Source: Trichuris trichiura (taxonomy: Eukaryota > Nematoda > Enoplea > Trichinellida > Trichuridae). From it: 64,000 nucleotides of DNA. A program made the position numbers and the translations under genes. Below the pieces are notes generated by a model. That model worked only from the letters and a program-made list of their open reading frames with translations. It made no database searches and was not told the origin of the DNA. Below, in pieces: positions 35,559-46,638 of the stretch. Location: positions 3,100,001 through 3,164,000 of the forward strand of contig JBAJFE010000005.1 of NCBI GenBank assembly GCA_037903355.1, read 5' to 3'. Within the stretch, counting starts at the first letter, position 1; each line of letters starts with the position of its first letter.

Positions 35559-37675
35559 CTTGCGGCCTATAAGCAAAAATGCAATTCTAACAAGGCCAAT
35601 CTAAAACGCATAATAATCAGAAAAACAATAGTAAATAAGAGATTATATGATTGATTTGCAGGTTGCAGAATGGTACCTAAAAACCAGATGCCGTTTGGTA
35701 ACCGTATCCGCTACATTTTAGCCTGAATTTCCGTGCCAGAAATTGCCAGTTACTAAACTTTTCTAGCTTGCTGTAGCAGAATTTTGAAATTACCATGCGC
35801 CGGCATAACTCATAAGTTTTTTGGTTAATCAAGAACTAGAAGCGGCAGCAGTTCCTGAAAGTTTATTTTCTCGACGTAAATTGTTTCTCTGTTTGAGAAA
35901 TTGCGTACGTACCGCACTAACACTCTATGACTGTCAAGTGGTGAACTGGTTTTCAAAAAACCGCTTTTGCAACCGAAAAATCGACAACTTCTAAAATGGC
36001 AATCCTCAATTAGACATTTTCTTCAGACCGTGGTGGGGCTGGAAAAATTTTTTTTAGACTTTACAATACTCTTATTGTTGTGTATCAAAACATATTATGC
36101 TCGTTTCCCTTGTTAATCACAATTAGGTCGTTACTCGTCGACCCAAAACAATATTTGTAACATACTCAGAATTTAACTAACAAGGTCAACCGAGTCCTAT
36201 AAAAGGACAACGCGTAAACAACGTAGGACTTCTGGGAATTAGGTGCAAGCTACGCTCAACGACTGTGTGACGTTTGACAAAGAAATAAAGCTTACGCCAG
36301 CGGACTTAACACTTATATATTAACTTCAGAAGTTAATTTGTTAGTAACAATCTTCCACTATCCTTTCCTAATGTATAGACAAGGAATTTACGGCCAAAAA
36401 TAGCGCGTTGATTTTCGTAATTGAAAAGAGCGCTAGGTTTTCACATTTACAAAATCTTTTTAACCGAAATACAGCTTTTCCTTCCGATAGTTATTTTCAC
36501 AATCAATATATCTACTGGTACGTATATTTAAAATTAAATACGCTGTCTAAACTGAAACTTTTGGTTTTCTTACTAATCCGTGTTGAATTTTCAGCTTTTG
36601 TCAAAGTTTTCTCGATTTCAAGGTTAGTCACAACCTGAGCGCTTCTTGTCGGCATACGGTAAATTTAAATTTTCAAAAACCTGTTTGTTGTTGTCAGCCA
36701 GCGCTACGGCTTTTTGAACAAACTTTTAAATTTAATTCACTATGCCTTCTGTTGCATTTCGTTGCAAAAGTCGCTGAGTAAGCAGTTTAGAAGATTTCAG
36801 CTATAACGAGCCGTGCGAGAGAGAAGTGCGCGTTCGCAAATGGCAAACATCATTGGTGAACGTTTCTTGTACAAAGTATGGCGGTAAGTCAAGTCTTAAT
36901 TTTAAATCTGTCAGGCTTTCAAGATTTGCGTTTTTCGTTTGTTCGCTTTTAAAAACTCTTTTCTTATTTTTCCCGTTTCTTTCCATTTTCTGCCTTTGAT
37001 TCTAATTTCGTCTTCTTGTAGATGCTTTACCTTTTCAGATTCCGTAGCATTTTGTCTTTTCTTGTTCTTTGTTTTCGCCCTTCTTTCTTCTTTCACGTCA
37101 TCTACCTGCATTCCCAGTATACTGTAGTTACGATAGGTTTAAAAGCTGCATCTGTCTTTCAAAGCGAAGAAACGATACAGAAAACAATTTACCTGTGGCG
37201 ATAGATGACTCAAACATTTTTAAAGATCAGATTAACAATTACAGACTACTCTGCCGCGGATAAGCTCGAAAACTGCTGTCAGATAAGCGTGTTTCTCAAG
37301 ATCACGTCAAAACTGTATGCTAGCCAGTTATTCAAGCAAAATGTTCGTCCGTCAACCTAAGGAACCCTAAAGAATTAACATTTAGTCTTCGCGGGTGGAA
37401 CAGAGTTTTGACTGAAAATTAAGCCTTACTTTAATAGCTCATTCCGAGAAGCTGACAATTTCTTTACGGACATTGGAGGACAAACTGTAGACCGTGTGCG
37501 AATCTGTGTATGTGCAAGAAAGTATCAATTGTCTGTACACTTTATTCATTAAGGAACGACAGCAATGCCGCTGCATGATGAGAAGCTGAAGGGATGCACA
37601 ACCTAAGGTTGACGCCGATAATAATCGATACGAAAAAAAGTTGACAAGCAGAGCAACTAGAAAAAAAATAGTCTC
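35559..37675. other. Intergenic region, nothing recognised
   Basis: About 2.1 kb between the divergently oriented end of the isochorismatase-fold gene and the 3' end of the RAPGEF gene. Frames of 60-76 codons at 36408-36638 and 36801-37263 are low-complexity or overlap on both strands and show no motifs. The long RAPGEF 3' UTR may extend into it. Confidence 0.5.
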
Positions 37676-40600
37676 CTATACTCTGGAAACCTGGTTAGCA
37701 CCTAAAAGATAAAACACCGGTTAAAGAGAATAACACAACAACAAGAGTATAATGTTACCATAACATAGTTCTTCAGGGTCTTCAATTCTCTTATCATTCG
37801 CTGACAAAGGACGAGATTTAGATACGTAAGAAGAGGTCAACTGAGTTGATGGGCGATGAAGAAGGGCAGTCGATTCGGCCGAATTTGATGTCGACAAGTA
37901 ATGGTCAAATGACGGCGACATCCCTTTCGTGCCCGTATTAGTAGGGCGGGGAGGATATGATTGGCGTTGAGACGGAGGAGAAGATAAACTCGAAGAAGCT
38001 ACAGTAACAGTGACCGAAGCAGTATCCAAACTTGCGTGACCAGAATCAGTACTATCGCACGAAATTGCATGAGGAATGTTTCTGGTTGGCAGTTGGTCAC
38101 TCGACTGCTGACTGATCACCGAATCCGTCGACGAGGCTGTTGACACTGCAACCAACGAAATGTTTCGAGCATAAATAGAAGAAGAAGGAAAAAAAAGTGG
38201 TAACTACCCGAACTGTGCATTCTTGCTGATGCCATATCGTTGGCTACTTGAAGAGAACACGTTTTGCTCTGAGCGCCCCGCATTTGACATACACTGATTG
38301 CAACGCTATTCAGCTTATTGGGTCTACGCGGTGGGCACGGAGGAGATACCGGCGGACTGCTAACACCAGCAGCCGCCGAGCACATCCGACTAGGCGGCAA
38401 TGGTCGTACTCGAGAATGATCAACCAGCGAAAGGAGCTTTTGAACAGCTTGAGGAGATTCCATACCTTAAAAGCAAAAAAAAATATTTCTCCAAAATGAA
38501 AGAACAAATAGCGTATGCAAATGAAGTACCAAATTTCGGACCGGTACAACGTCTTCCGTACTCAGCGGACGAAATGGACACTGACGAACCGCTGCTGAAC
38601 GACGGAGATGCTTGCGAGCGTTTTGAATTTGGCGCCAAGTTGCCGCCAAACGATGCCGAACTTGCACCGCTGGCCATTGGCTCAACTTCCAACGAGAGAC
38701 GGTCCAACGTAGTCTCGTCGTCAATAACTTGAAAATAATTTAAATAAGCCTTCACTCGGCGAACCATAAGCGCTTGCTCGTAAAGCTTTTTACGAGGCAG
38801 TGGCGCCCTCTGTTGCATTTGACGCTTCATTGTGGCCACGGCGGAACCGCCTTCGAACGTATTCATGTGCAACAAAGCGTCGTTCAATTGTCCATGATTT
38901 CCGGAAAGTTGAAACATCGTCGACAGCTCGTACGGAGCGGACGCAAGTTTCATGACGAATCGAATCTCCTTGGCGATCATACGCAATTTTTCAAAGTTCA
39001 CCAATCCGTCGTCGCACCAAGTCGGATTGCACTCGTGTATGAACGTCAGATCTTTTTTCAATACGGGCAACAGCGGAATGGACGGCGGCTCGAGGGCAGC
39101 TTCGGTCAGGTGTTGCCTATATTTGGACATATTGCGCGACGGGTCCATAAGCAGCTGAAGATCCTCCAATATTTTCCTATACTTCGACGACACTTTGTCC
39201 CACGTGTTGTGCAATCGTCGAACGCACGGTTTCTCAAGACCGCATACAATGGCAAACATGCTGTTGAAATTTTTAAAATCCCGACACTGCTTTGCTATTT
39301 TGATGAACTTTTTGACAATTTTCGCTCGGCGCAACAAGCTGCGCTCCTTGCATACTTCGGTGGCAACCCACCAGGTTTCCCGGTTGACCAACTGTTCGAA
39401 CTGATCCAACTTGGGCCAGCCGTAACGACTATTTAATTTGAATAGGTTGTCTACGTACTCGGTTGGTTCAATGGAAGCAAAGACGGCAAAATCTTGCAAC
39501 GTAAGTTGGGCAGCCAATGTGCTCGCGTGCAATTGAGTCAAAACCGTTTCGGACTCCTTGAGCAACTCGCCGGCTTGATCGTCCGTTACAAGCGGCACCG
39601 AACAATTGTTGTTCTTCAAATAGTAACGACTATTCAAAGAGATACGCTCGGCCAAGTTCTGCATTTCTTCCGGTAGGCGGCGCTGCTTGATCAATCCGTC
39701 GGCAGTGACGGTCACTTCGCATAATGACCATTGGAGACTTGACGACGCCGGATCGCTCATACCGAATTCTTGCAAAGCCAATTGAACGACATTTTGCGAC
39801 GTTGTCTCCTTGTAAACGCTCAAATACTTGAACGACTGATCGCCGCGGTATATTTTCAAAATATGTTCCGGATGTTGAGGTCGAATCGGCTGATAGTATT
39901 GGCTTATTTGTCCAACCGACGACGGCTGACGTAAAGTGGCAACCAAATCCGGATTGGATCGGCTATGCTTCAAACGACAAAGCATCGGTGGTGACCCGTG
40001 CGGAAATGATAAGGCAACATTTTTATTCGGACGAGTTGAATGGTCAACTCGATCTTCGTCCCAACTAAGTAACGTCGACGCGCTGCTACCTTGACGAAGC
40101 CGTTTGATCAGTTTGCTAAGGCGGCCGCCACCGCCTTCTTTGGCAACACCAATCGTTTCGCCGGTTGAACTTTTTGTCAACAACGTTTGACGGATATCCC
40201 CGTGAAGAGACAACTTGTGCTGACGAGGAGGATACGCACGCGAATCAACATAATCTCTACAAGGCGACTTTGGTCTTCCGGTCGGTAATACGGGACGCCC
40301 TTTGACGACCGTACCGCTTTGTGTTGTATAAGAGCAGTTGGACGAGTTGCATTGTTCGCAGGAGAGCATCTCTTTGAAACCAAGCAAATTGCTCTTCACA
40401 GTCATCGACAGATGAGTGCTCGAACGTAGTATTTCCAACGCCCTTTGGCGGTTGACGCGACGAAAGTTGTTTCCGTTAACTTCAAGAATTTGATCACCTC
40501 GTTTTAAGCCTACTTTTTCGGCCGCCGAGTTGCAATCCACTTTGGCAACGTATATACCGCAGCAGTGGCGGTCGCTGCCTCCAAGAATGGAAAAATGCAG

Positions 40601-43600
40601 CACCTCATCCCGATTAGACCTTGCGTAGGTGACGACTCGAGATCGCGACTTCACGCTGCACGCAATGTTCAATAGCTGCTGGTGATTATACATAGCCTTT
40701 AAAGGGAACGAATGGTCACTTTGAATCGTATCGGCCTTTTTTGGGCTCCTACCTCGTCTTCCAAGGAAGCTTCGAACTTCTCCAGAAGACTCATCATTTT
40801 TGGAGAAGACTCAAAGTCGTTGAAATGGTTGTTCACCCACAGAAGAACAAGTCGAGCCACTTTCTCTTTGAAAGCGGCATCGGCGAACCAAGAAAGAATC
40901 TTCTCCAACATCACAGCAGCGTCGTCGATGAAAGTTCGATACATGAGCAGCATATCTTCGACGTAGCGCGAATCTACGTGGTGCGAATCGCGATCCTCAA
41001 CAAGCGCTTCTATCAGCTTCGACGGGGTTGCTTTGGTAAGTACGTAACCTTCTCGATCGTCCACAACCCTAAGAAGAAATAGTAGGTTAGATCTTTTTTA
41101 AAAAAAAAAGGAAAGTAGACCTTCTTTCCTTTTCGCAAACGACGTGACCCGTTCGAGAGTCCGTCTGCCTTAAATAGCTTTCCGACAGACGAGACATTAT
41201 TTGCATGTAGTCTTCCTGGGCGACCAGAACGAACTGACAATCGTCAACGAGCGTACGCATTTCGCCGCAATGGAATTGTGCCTCCGCTATTGGCTCAACG
41301 CCGAAACAGTCGCCAAGTCTGTATTCACAACGCGAACCGTCCGGCATTATCACCTCCACTTCGCCGTTAATAATAACCGACCTGAAACAAACAACAGAGA
41401 GGCTGTTGGAATATATAAAAGTTTTATGGATAAAAAAAATGTTGCTCTACTCTAATTACCATGAATCCAACTGTTCGCCATGCTTCATGACGATCGTTGC
41501 CGCCTTGTCGACAACGGCAAAGACCATACGGCGACAAAGCTCGCATTTGACGTAGCTTGGAAGGTTGGCAAAAGCCGGCATATGTTGCATAAAGTCGAGC
41601 AGAACGGCCACGTCGTCTTCGCTTCTTTCGGACGGCTCCTTTTCGAGACATTCGCGAACCAAGTCTCTCAATTCGGTAAACAACTCGGCGCATGGATAGG
41701 ACTCGTCTTCATCGTCGCTGTCGACGCTCACTTCGGGCAATCCGGCCAAGTCGTCGTCGCAATCCGACGCGGCGGACAACTCTTTGATACTTAAAATGTC
41801 CTCGCCGCCAATCGCGTAAGGACAACAAGCGACCGATTGACCAAATGGGGTGCGAACCGAATTCGACCGTCGAGGCATTGTTGCCGAACAGCATCGACCG
41901 GCAATGGATGATGGGGACATCAAGTCGCCGCTACCCGCCGCTACGTTCCTCTATAAAGAAACATGCTTTAACGTATGAGAGAAAAAAAAACAAAACCGAC
42001 CACATTATCTTCCATAGCTGCAACATCGTTGATACAACAAGCACGACGAAACGACGCCGAAAATGAGGTGGACGGATGAGCGACGGCTAATCGTTCCGAC
42101 GTAACAACAACGTCCAAGTTATCATCATCATCACCACCTTGTTCTAACAGTGCTTTTGGTATATCGCGATTCAGTCGAGGCGGCACACCGCCACAGTCAA
42201 TCTATAAGTGAACTCTCTTCGAGTTTGTACGTTGAAAGAAAAAGATGCTGCCTCAAAGACGTGAGACAACGTTTACTCGTTGCTAGCTGCGATTAATGGA
42301 TGGGCCAGAAGACAATCAGCAGTCCCAAGAGGAGAGACCCATTAAGCGGCATATGGTTTGGAGAAGTGTCAAAAAAAAGACTCTCCGTCAAAGCGCAAAA
42401 CCGCGTCGTAAATCAGAGCAAAAGAGAAAGAGAGAGAGAACTGAACGACAACGAGAAAAAAAACATCAGCCAAGGACAGGCAGCGATGCTTTGTTGAGCT
42501 TCGCCTAACGTAAATATATCTGATTACCGCTTGCCAAGAGCAGCCAAGGACCGGATAGCCTTTCAGCAAAGTTGGCAAATAGATATATCTCTACTGAACC
42601 GCCGACGCGTTCGCAAGAGTTCATTGAAAACAAATGCTGAGTGACTTCCCAACGAGACTTAAAAGCATACTAGTCTGGATGATGGAAAGTAATGGTCGAC
42701 CTGCCCGCTTTGGTCAAAAGGGGAATACAATGGCGCGCGCGGTGGGTGAACGCCTACGACAGAAAAGCAGAAAAGGCGGGTAAGTACTTACCGCAATCAT
42801 TGCTGACGGTTCCAATACGATGCAATCGAACTTGTGACAACCGTTGGCGCTGAACAGCTCTCCGAAGCTGCAAAAGAGACATGTACTTAGGCGTCATTAA
42901 TTCTTATTTTATAAAAAAAAAGTCAGCTTAGAACTTCCTACGCCGAGTCGCGCGTCAAAGGAGCGATTCAATCATTACTGTGCTCGTCAATGATGTGATT
43001 CTACGCTAATTGCTACGACCGAGCAGCATTTCAATGAAGCAATATTGTTGCTACGAACGACAGACATACAATGAGGGCGAATGGCCGGCGAGGAGGCGTA
43101 CACCAAAGCGAACAAAAGAGACGGTCAACTATCAACCAAAGGGTGAACAAATTGGGAGCCCACCTACGCGCGGTAGTCGACTTGAAAAGTAACGGAAGGT
43201 GTTAGAAACCGGAAGCGCGATAGGCTACGTCACGAAATACAAACTGTACGTCTGACTGTCCGCCTGAGAAAAGTGAACGTTGTACTATCAAAGGTGACGA
43301 CAATTGACGGCAATGCATACACAGGTGCGTAGCAAAAGGTCGACCCTTCCCACGGGACGATAAAGAATACAGGAGAGCACGCATCCCGCTGAGCCGAAGC
43401 TTAAGTGTACACGATACATATTCTATGGCCTACATTCGACCCAACGACCTTGGCTCATCAATGGGCACATAGCCAATGGTGGTCCATTGTTGTACTCGTA
43501 TTCTTCGACCAGACGAGGAATCGTGGAGGCCACAAACCGACGATGAGACAGCGCGGAGAAGAGTGCGCATACGCAAATACAAGTGGTTGGTTGCACCACT

Positions 43601-44293
43601 TGCCGACGATGAACTAGTTTTTCAAAGAAAGTCACGAACTGTTGGAGCTGCCAATGTCGGTCGGCGGCCAAAAGCAATATAGCAGCAAAGAGCCGTCGTC
43701 GGCAGAAGCGCAACTGTTGCCTCTACCGGATGCTACTGTCACGTTGCGATCATCAAAGCGGAAAACACACCCACAACTCTTTGCTAAGAACGGCAGCGGC
43801 AGCAGCTGCCGCTTCTTCTTCTTCTTACCCAACGAAAAAAATCGTCTCGTATGCTCGGCACGCATATTGCCTATATGTATGTACGCTGCATTTGAACATT
43901 CAAAATTGCTGGATAAATTATAGGGTTAATTTGCATAAAAATGCGGAGCGACTTTTATAGCTTTAAGACGACTGATAGAAGAAGAAGAATCAACAAAAGA
44001 GTACAGTCATCATCGTCACCTGTCTAAAGGTAGGTAGATGCGACCGTTGATGAAAATCGAGCCGCTGAGCAATACGTAGCAACAGCAAGTGTTCACTTGT
44101 CCGCACCTGAACGAAAAATCAGCTGTCAACAAGGCGAGACGAAAAAGGTGACAACGATTGGCAACCTAAATAGCAGCTCGCCGGCATGGCGTATCTCCAA
44201 TCTTGCTTTGGCGCATAGCGACTTCAACCATTGGTCGCCGAATCGACTGAGCTCCTCCAAGCGACGGCAAAATGCGTAGATCGCTTCGACATC
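37676..44293 (-). CDS. RAPGEF2/6: Rap guanine nucleotide exchange factor (RAPGEF2/6, PDZ-GEF)
   Basis: Eleven exons were placed (44293-44166, 44106-44020, 42867-42792, 42201-42001, 41950-41460, 41381-41121, 41068-40753, 40696-38548, 38465-38208, 38145-37759, 37701-37676), together 1459 residues in one frame. In order: a first cNMP-binding-like domain (about 1-95; CCCYVLLSGSIF, FDCIVLEPSAM), acidic linker, second cNMP-binding-like domain (VLLDFMQHMPAFANLPS, GEVEVIMPDGS), RasGEF N domain (VLLWVNNHFNDFE), PDZ domain (SAAEKVGLKRGDQILEVNG), Ras-association domain, catalytic RasGEF (EPTEYVDNLFKL, FNSMFAIVCGLE, DGLVNFEKLRMIAKEIR), and a Ser/Pro-rich tail ending QVSRV, a PDZ ligand like the vertebrate VSAV end. 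It activates Rap GTPases at junctions. The first coding exon is missing upstream of 44293. Introns 42202-42791 and 42868-44019 hold no recognised gene. Confidence 0.93.
42868..44019. other. Large RAPGEF intron
   Basis: The splice between YLPLD and SFGELF requires this 1152-nt intron. Frames open inside it on both strands (for example 43423-43713) have no recognisable content. A CAG/AGC-rich patch (43790-43830) explains their alanine and serine runs. Confidence 0.7.
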
Positions 44294-44949
44294 CTGAAAT
44301 GACATAAACGTATATTGGTCACTTCACATTTTGGCATATGGCAAAAGTGTAACGCAAAGCGACGGAATCGGAACGTGCCAAATTGGATTGACGAAGGCGC
44401 GCAACGGGCTAACAAGGAGACGTCAACTTTTGGGCTCCTTAGAGGCCCATTACGAGCACCCGGAAAAGATTGGAAGCCACTTAACGCTCCAGTAAAGAGG
44501 AATAGTTAAAGGAGTCAGGCGCCATCGTCCTTTAAGCTTTTTGCATTTGACGAAACATGGAAACGCCTACACTGCCCTCTCGTGCCAGCTGTTGATCAAA
44601 AGTGGAATTGACTGACTACACGCTAAGTAATATACACTACTGCCACTATGATGACTACTGGCGGCAATGAAAATTGATCGTTTTCAACTTGAATCTACTA
44701 CTTTTGGCCGAGTGGAAAAAAAAAGAAAGAGAAAGAATCAGCTTGGCGCCTCGACCATTTGCCCGCTGCGCCAAAGTTTATAAATATATAAGTCAATCTT
44801 CTTGACGCGCCTCCACCAGCATTTCAACCGATAATCCGCTGTGGCCGGCAAACATTGAAGAAAAAGAGCCGCCGGAAAGAAAGATGAACTCTCCTCTCTC
44901 TCTCTCATCTGGTCGTCTGTTAGCAAAGAGTGCGAAAGCTCGCCGAGGG

Positions 44950-44968
44950 AGAAAGAGAGAGAGAGAGC
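44950..44968. repeat. GA-rich microsatellite
   Basis: Alternating GA/AG run, with a matching CT run about 50 nt upstream (44890-44910), so the two could pair as an inverted repeat of simple sequence. Confidence 0.7.
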
Positions 44969-45540
44969 CCATATGGCCAGTCAAAAAGGTCGAAATGCCG
45001 GAGAAGAAATGTAAACTTTCGAATAGACGATGGGCGCGCACGATTTCAACAATTCAAACTAGTAAAACTGGAATGACGACGACGCCTCGGGAGCACAAGT
45101 GGAAAACCGGTCGCGGCATGGTTCCACGAGGCGATACGAGTAAAAGCGTAGCCTGCTTTAATGGAAATGCCGATAGGCAAACGTACACGCGCCAACACGA
45201 GACGGAGACATCGTTGCGAGGAGGAAAACTTTATTTCAATACGGATAAGGTCCTACCTCTGCGGTGCGAGCACCTATTGGCTTTGTCAGCGCCCTGAGCA
45301 GCGACGAGTCGACGGTTCTAAGTGGATTTTCCATTTGAACCACCAGAAGACAGCTTGGCGATTGCTCAAAAGCGTCTCTGAAGGAAAGAAGAGAATTATT
45401 TTCAAAAAAGGAATTGACCGAAGCGAACGTAACTCCCTGGATAGCAGCGCGACGCGTACTATCACGGCAGTATGTCAATGACGAGGGCTCAAAGGCCACA
45501 ATGGAGCATACACCAAGTACAGACGAGCGATGCACCTCTT

Positions 45541-45562
45541 TCACTCACTCACTCACTCACTC
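45541..45562. repeat. (TCAC)n microsatellite
   Basis: Five and a half perfect tandem copies of TCAC. Confidence 0.95.
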
Positions 45563-45877
45563 TTAGGTAGAACATATGCAGGTCAAGGATAAAGCGAGGT
45601 CGCCTTTTATGGATGGGAAAATGTTGGTTCAATGCACTGTTCGATAAGTGGACGATGGGCCGTCGGCATGCAGATTACGACCACAGGGTCAATGGTCCAA
45701 CGACCACAGTAGGCGAATGGTACAGAAAAAAAATTCCAATGCTTAAAAGTCGAACAAGCCAATTCGCTATGCAAACATAGCTTTTCTCTCTCTCTGTCTT
45801 TTGTACCTTTGCTGGGCAAACAGCGAAATTTATCCTTTGAGAAAAAAGGAGCGCCGACAAGGAACAATCCGCGCGCA

Positions 45878-46093
45878 ATGGAGACGACCAGCCAACAAGC
45901 AACACTCAACAAGCTTTACGCGACATTTTCAACCTTCTTCTTCAACGTACGCTCGAACTGCCAAGCGATAGGTCGCCGCTATTTTGATGTAAAAACGATA
46001 GAGCAGTTGCTCAGCGTGCAAAGCGGCAGCGTCAGCGATGACGAAACAACAGATTTCTCAAAGCAGCTACAAGATCAAATTGATATACTGTAA
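45878..46093 (+). CDS. Possible small protein, 71 codons
   Basis: An ATG-initiated frame starting METTSQQATLNKL and ending KQLQDQIDIL. It has a helical, Gln/Asp-rich composition unlike translated repeat sequence. I recognise no family. It could be a single-exon gene or the first exon of a longer one. A chance open frame is as likely. Confidence 0.25.
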   Translation: METTSQQATLNKLYATFSTFFFNVRSNCQAIGRRYFDVKTIEQLLSVQSGSVSDDETTDFSKQLQDQIDIL

Positions 46094-46638
46094 ATGGTAA
46101 TAGTGATTCGCAAGAGAGTACCAAAAAAGGCAATATGGTAAGCAGGTAAGGCGAACGCATCGGCCGGCGTGGTCAACTCGAGCCTTCAACGCGGCGCGCA
46201 AAAGACTCGACCTTTTTGTTTGCCCTTAGGCGTAAAGACGACAAAAACCGCCGGAAATATAAGAGAAAACGACGCTGTTAGCGTTTGGCGCATAGCAGCT
46301 TAAGGCACAAGCGCAGTGCGCCTAAAAAATTTGTCGACCCCTAATGCTAATGCGTTTGGCGTATAAGCATCAATTTGCCGGATAGGCTAACAAATTCTGA
46401 TGTTACAGTACCTTCTTACCTGAAAACACTTTTCACGCGTGGCGTCACTTTTGGCGCAACCGGCCGGCAAGAAAACACGGCGCCTATATTGAAACTGAGC
46501 CGCGGCGTTACGAACAAATGCGAAGCGAAACGAAGTTTTAGCATTTAGGCAAAAGTGGGAATGTAATTGACGATGGCAATAACGTACAGCCCGCGCTGCG
46601 CAAAAGCAAAGTTTGACGCGTCGATATGCCATTGCAAG

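Larger units (their letters stand above)
44294..46638. other. Region upstream of RAPGEF, no firm gene
   Basis: The missing first exon and promoter of RAPGEF should lie here. Simple repeats are common: CT/GA runs at 44890-44910, 44950-44968 and 45782-45796, and TCAC repeats at 45541-45562. A 137-codon plus frame (44884-45297) is basic and built partly on the GA repeat, so I do not call it. Confidence 0.45.

Noticed and set aside
38774..39436. A 220-codon plus-strand frame.
   Set aside because: It is antisense to the RasGEF catalytic exon of the RAPGEF gene and has no independent motif or splice context.
43423..43865. Open frames inside the large RAPGEF intron, with Ala/Ser/Arg runs.
   Set aside because: They arise from a CAG/AGC/CTT-rich patch, overlap on both strands, and the surrounding RAPGEF exons splice across them in frame.
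44884..45297. A 137-codon plus-strand basic frame.
   Set aside because: Its start and middle are translated CT and GA simple repeats; no family motif and no conserved domain.
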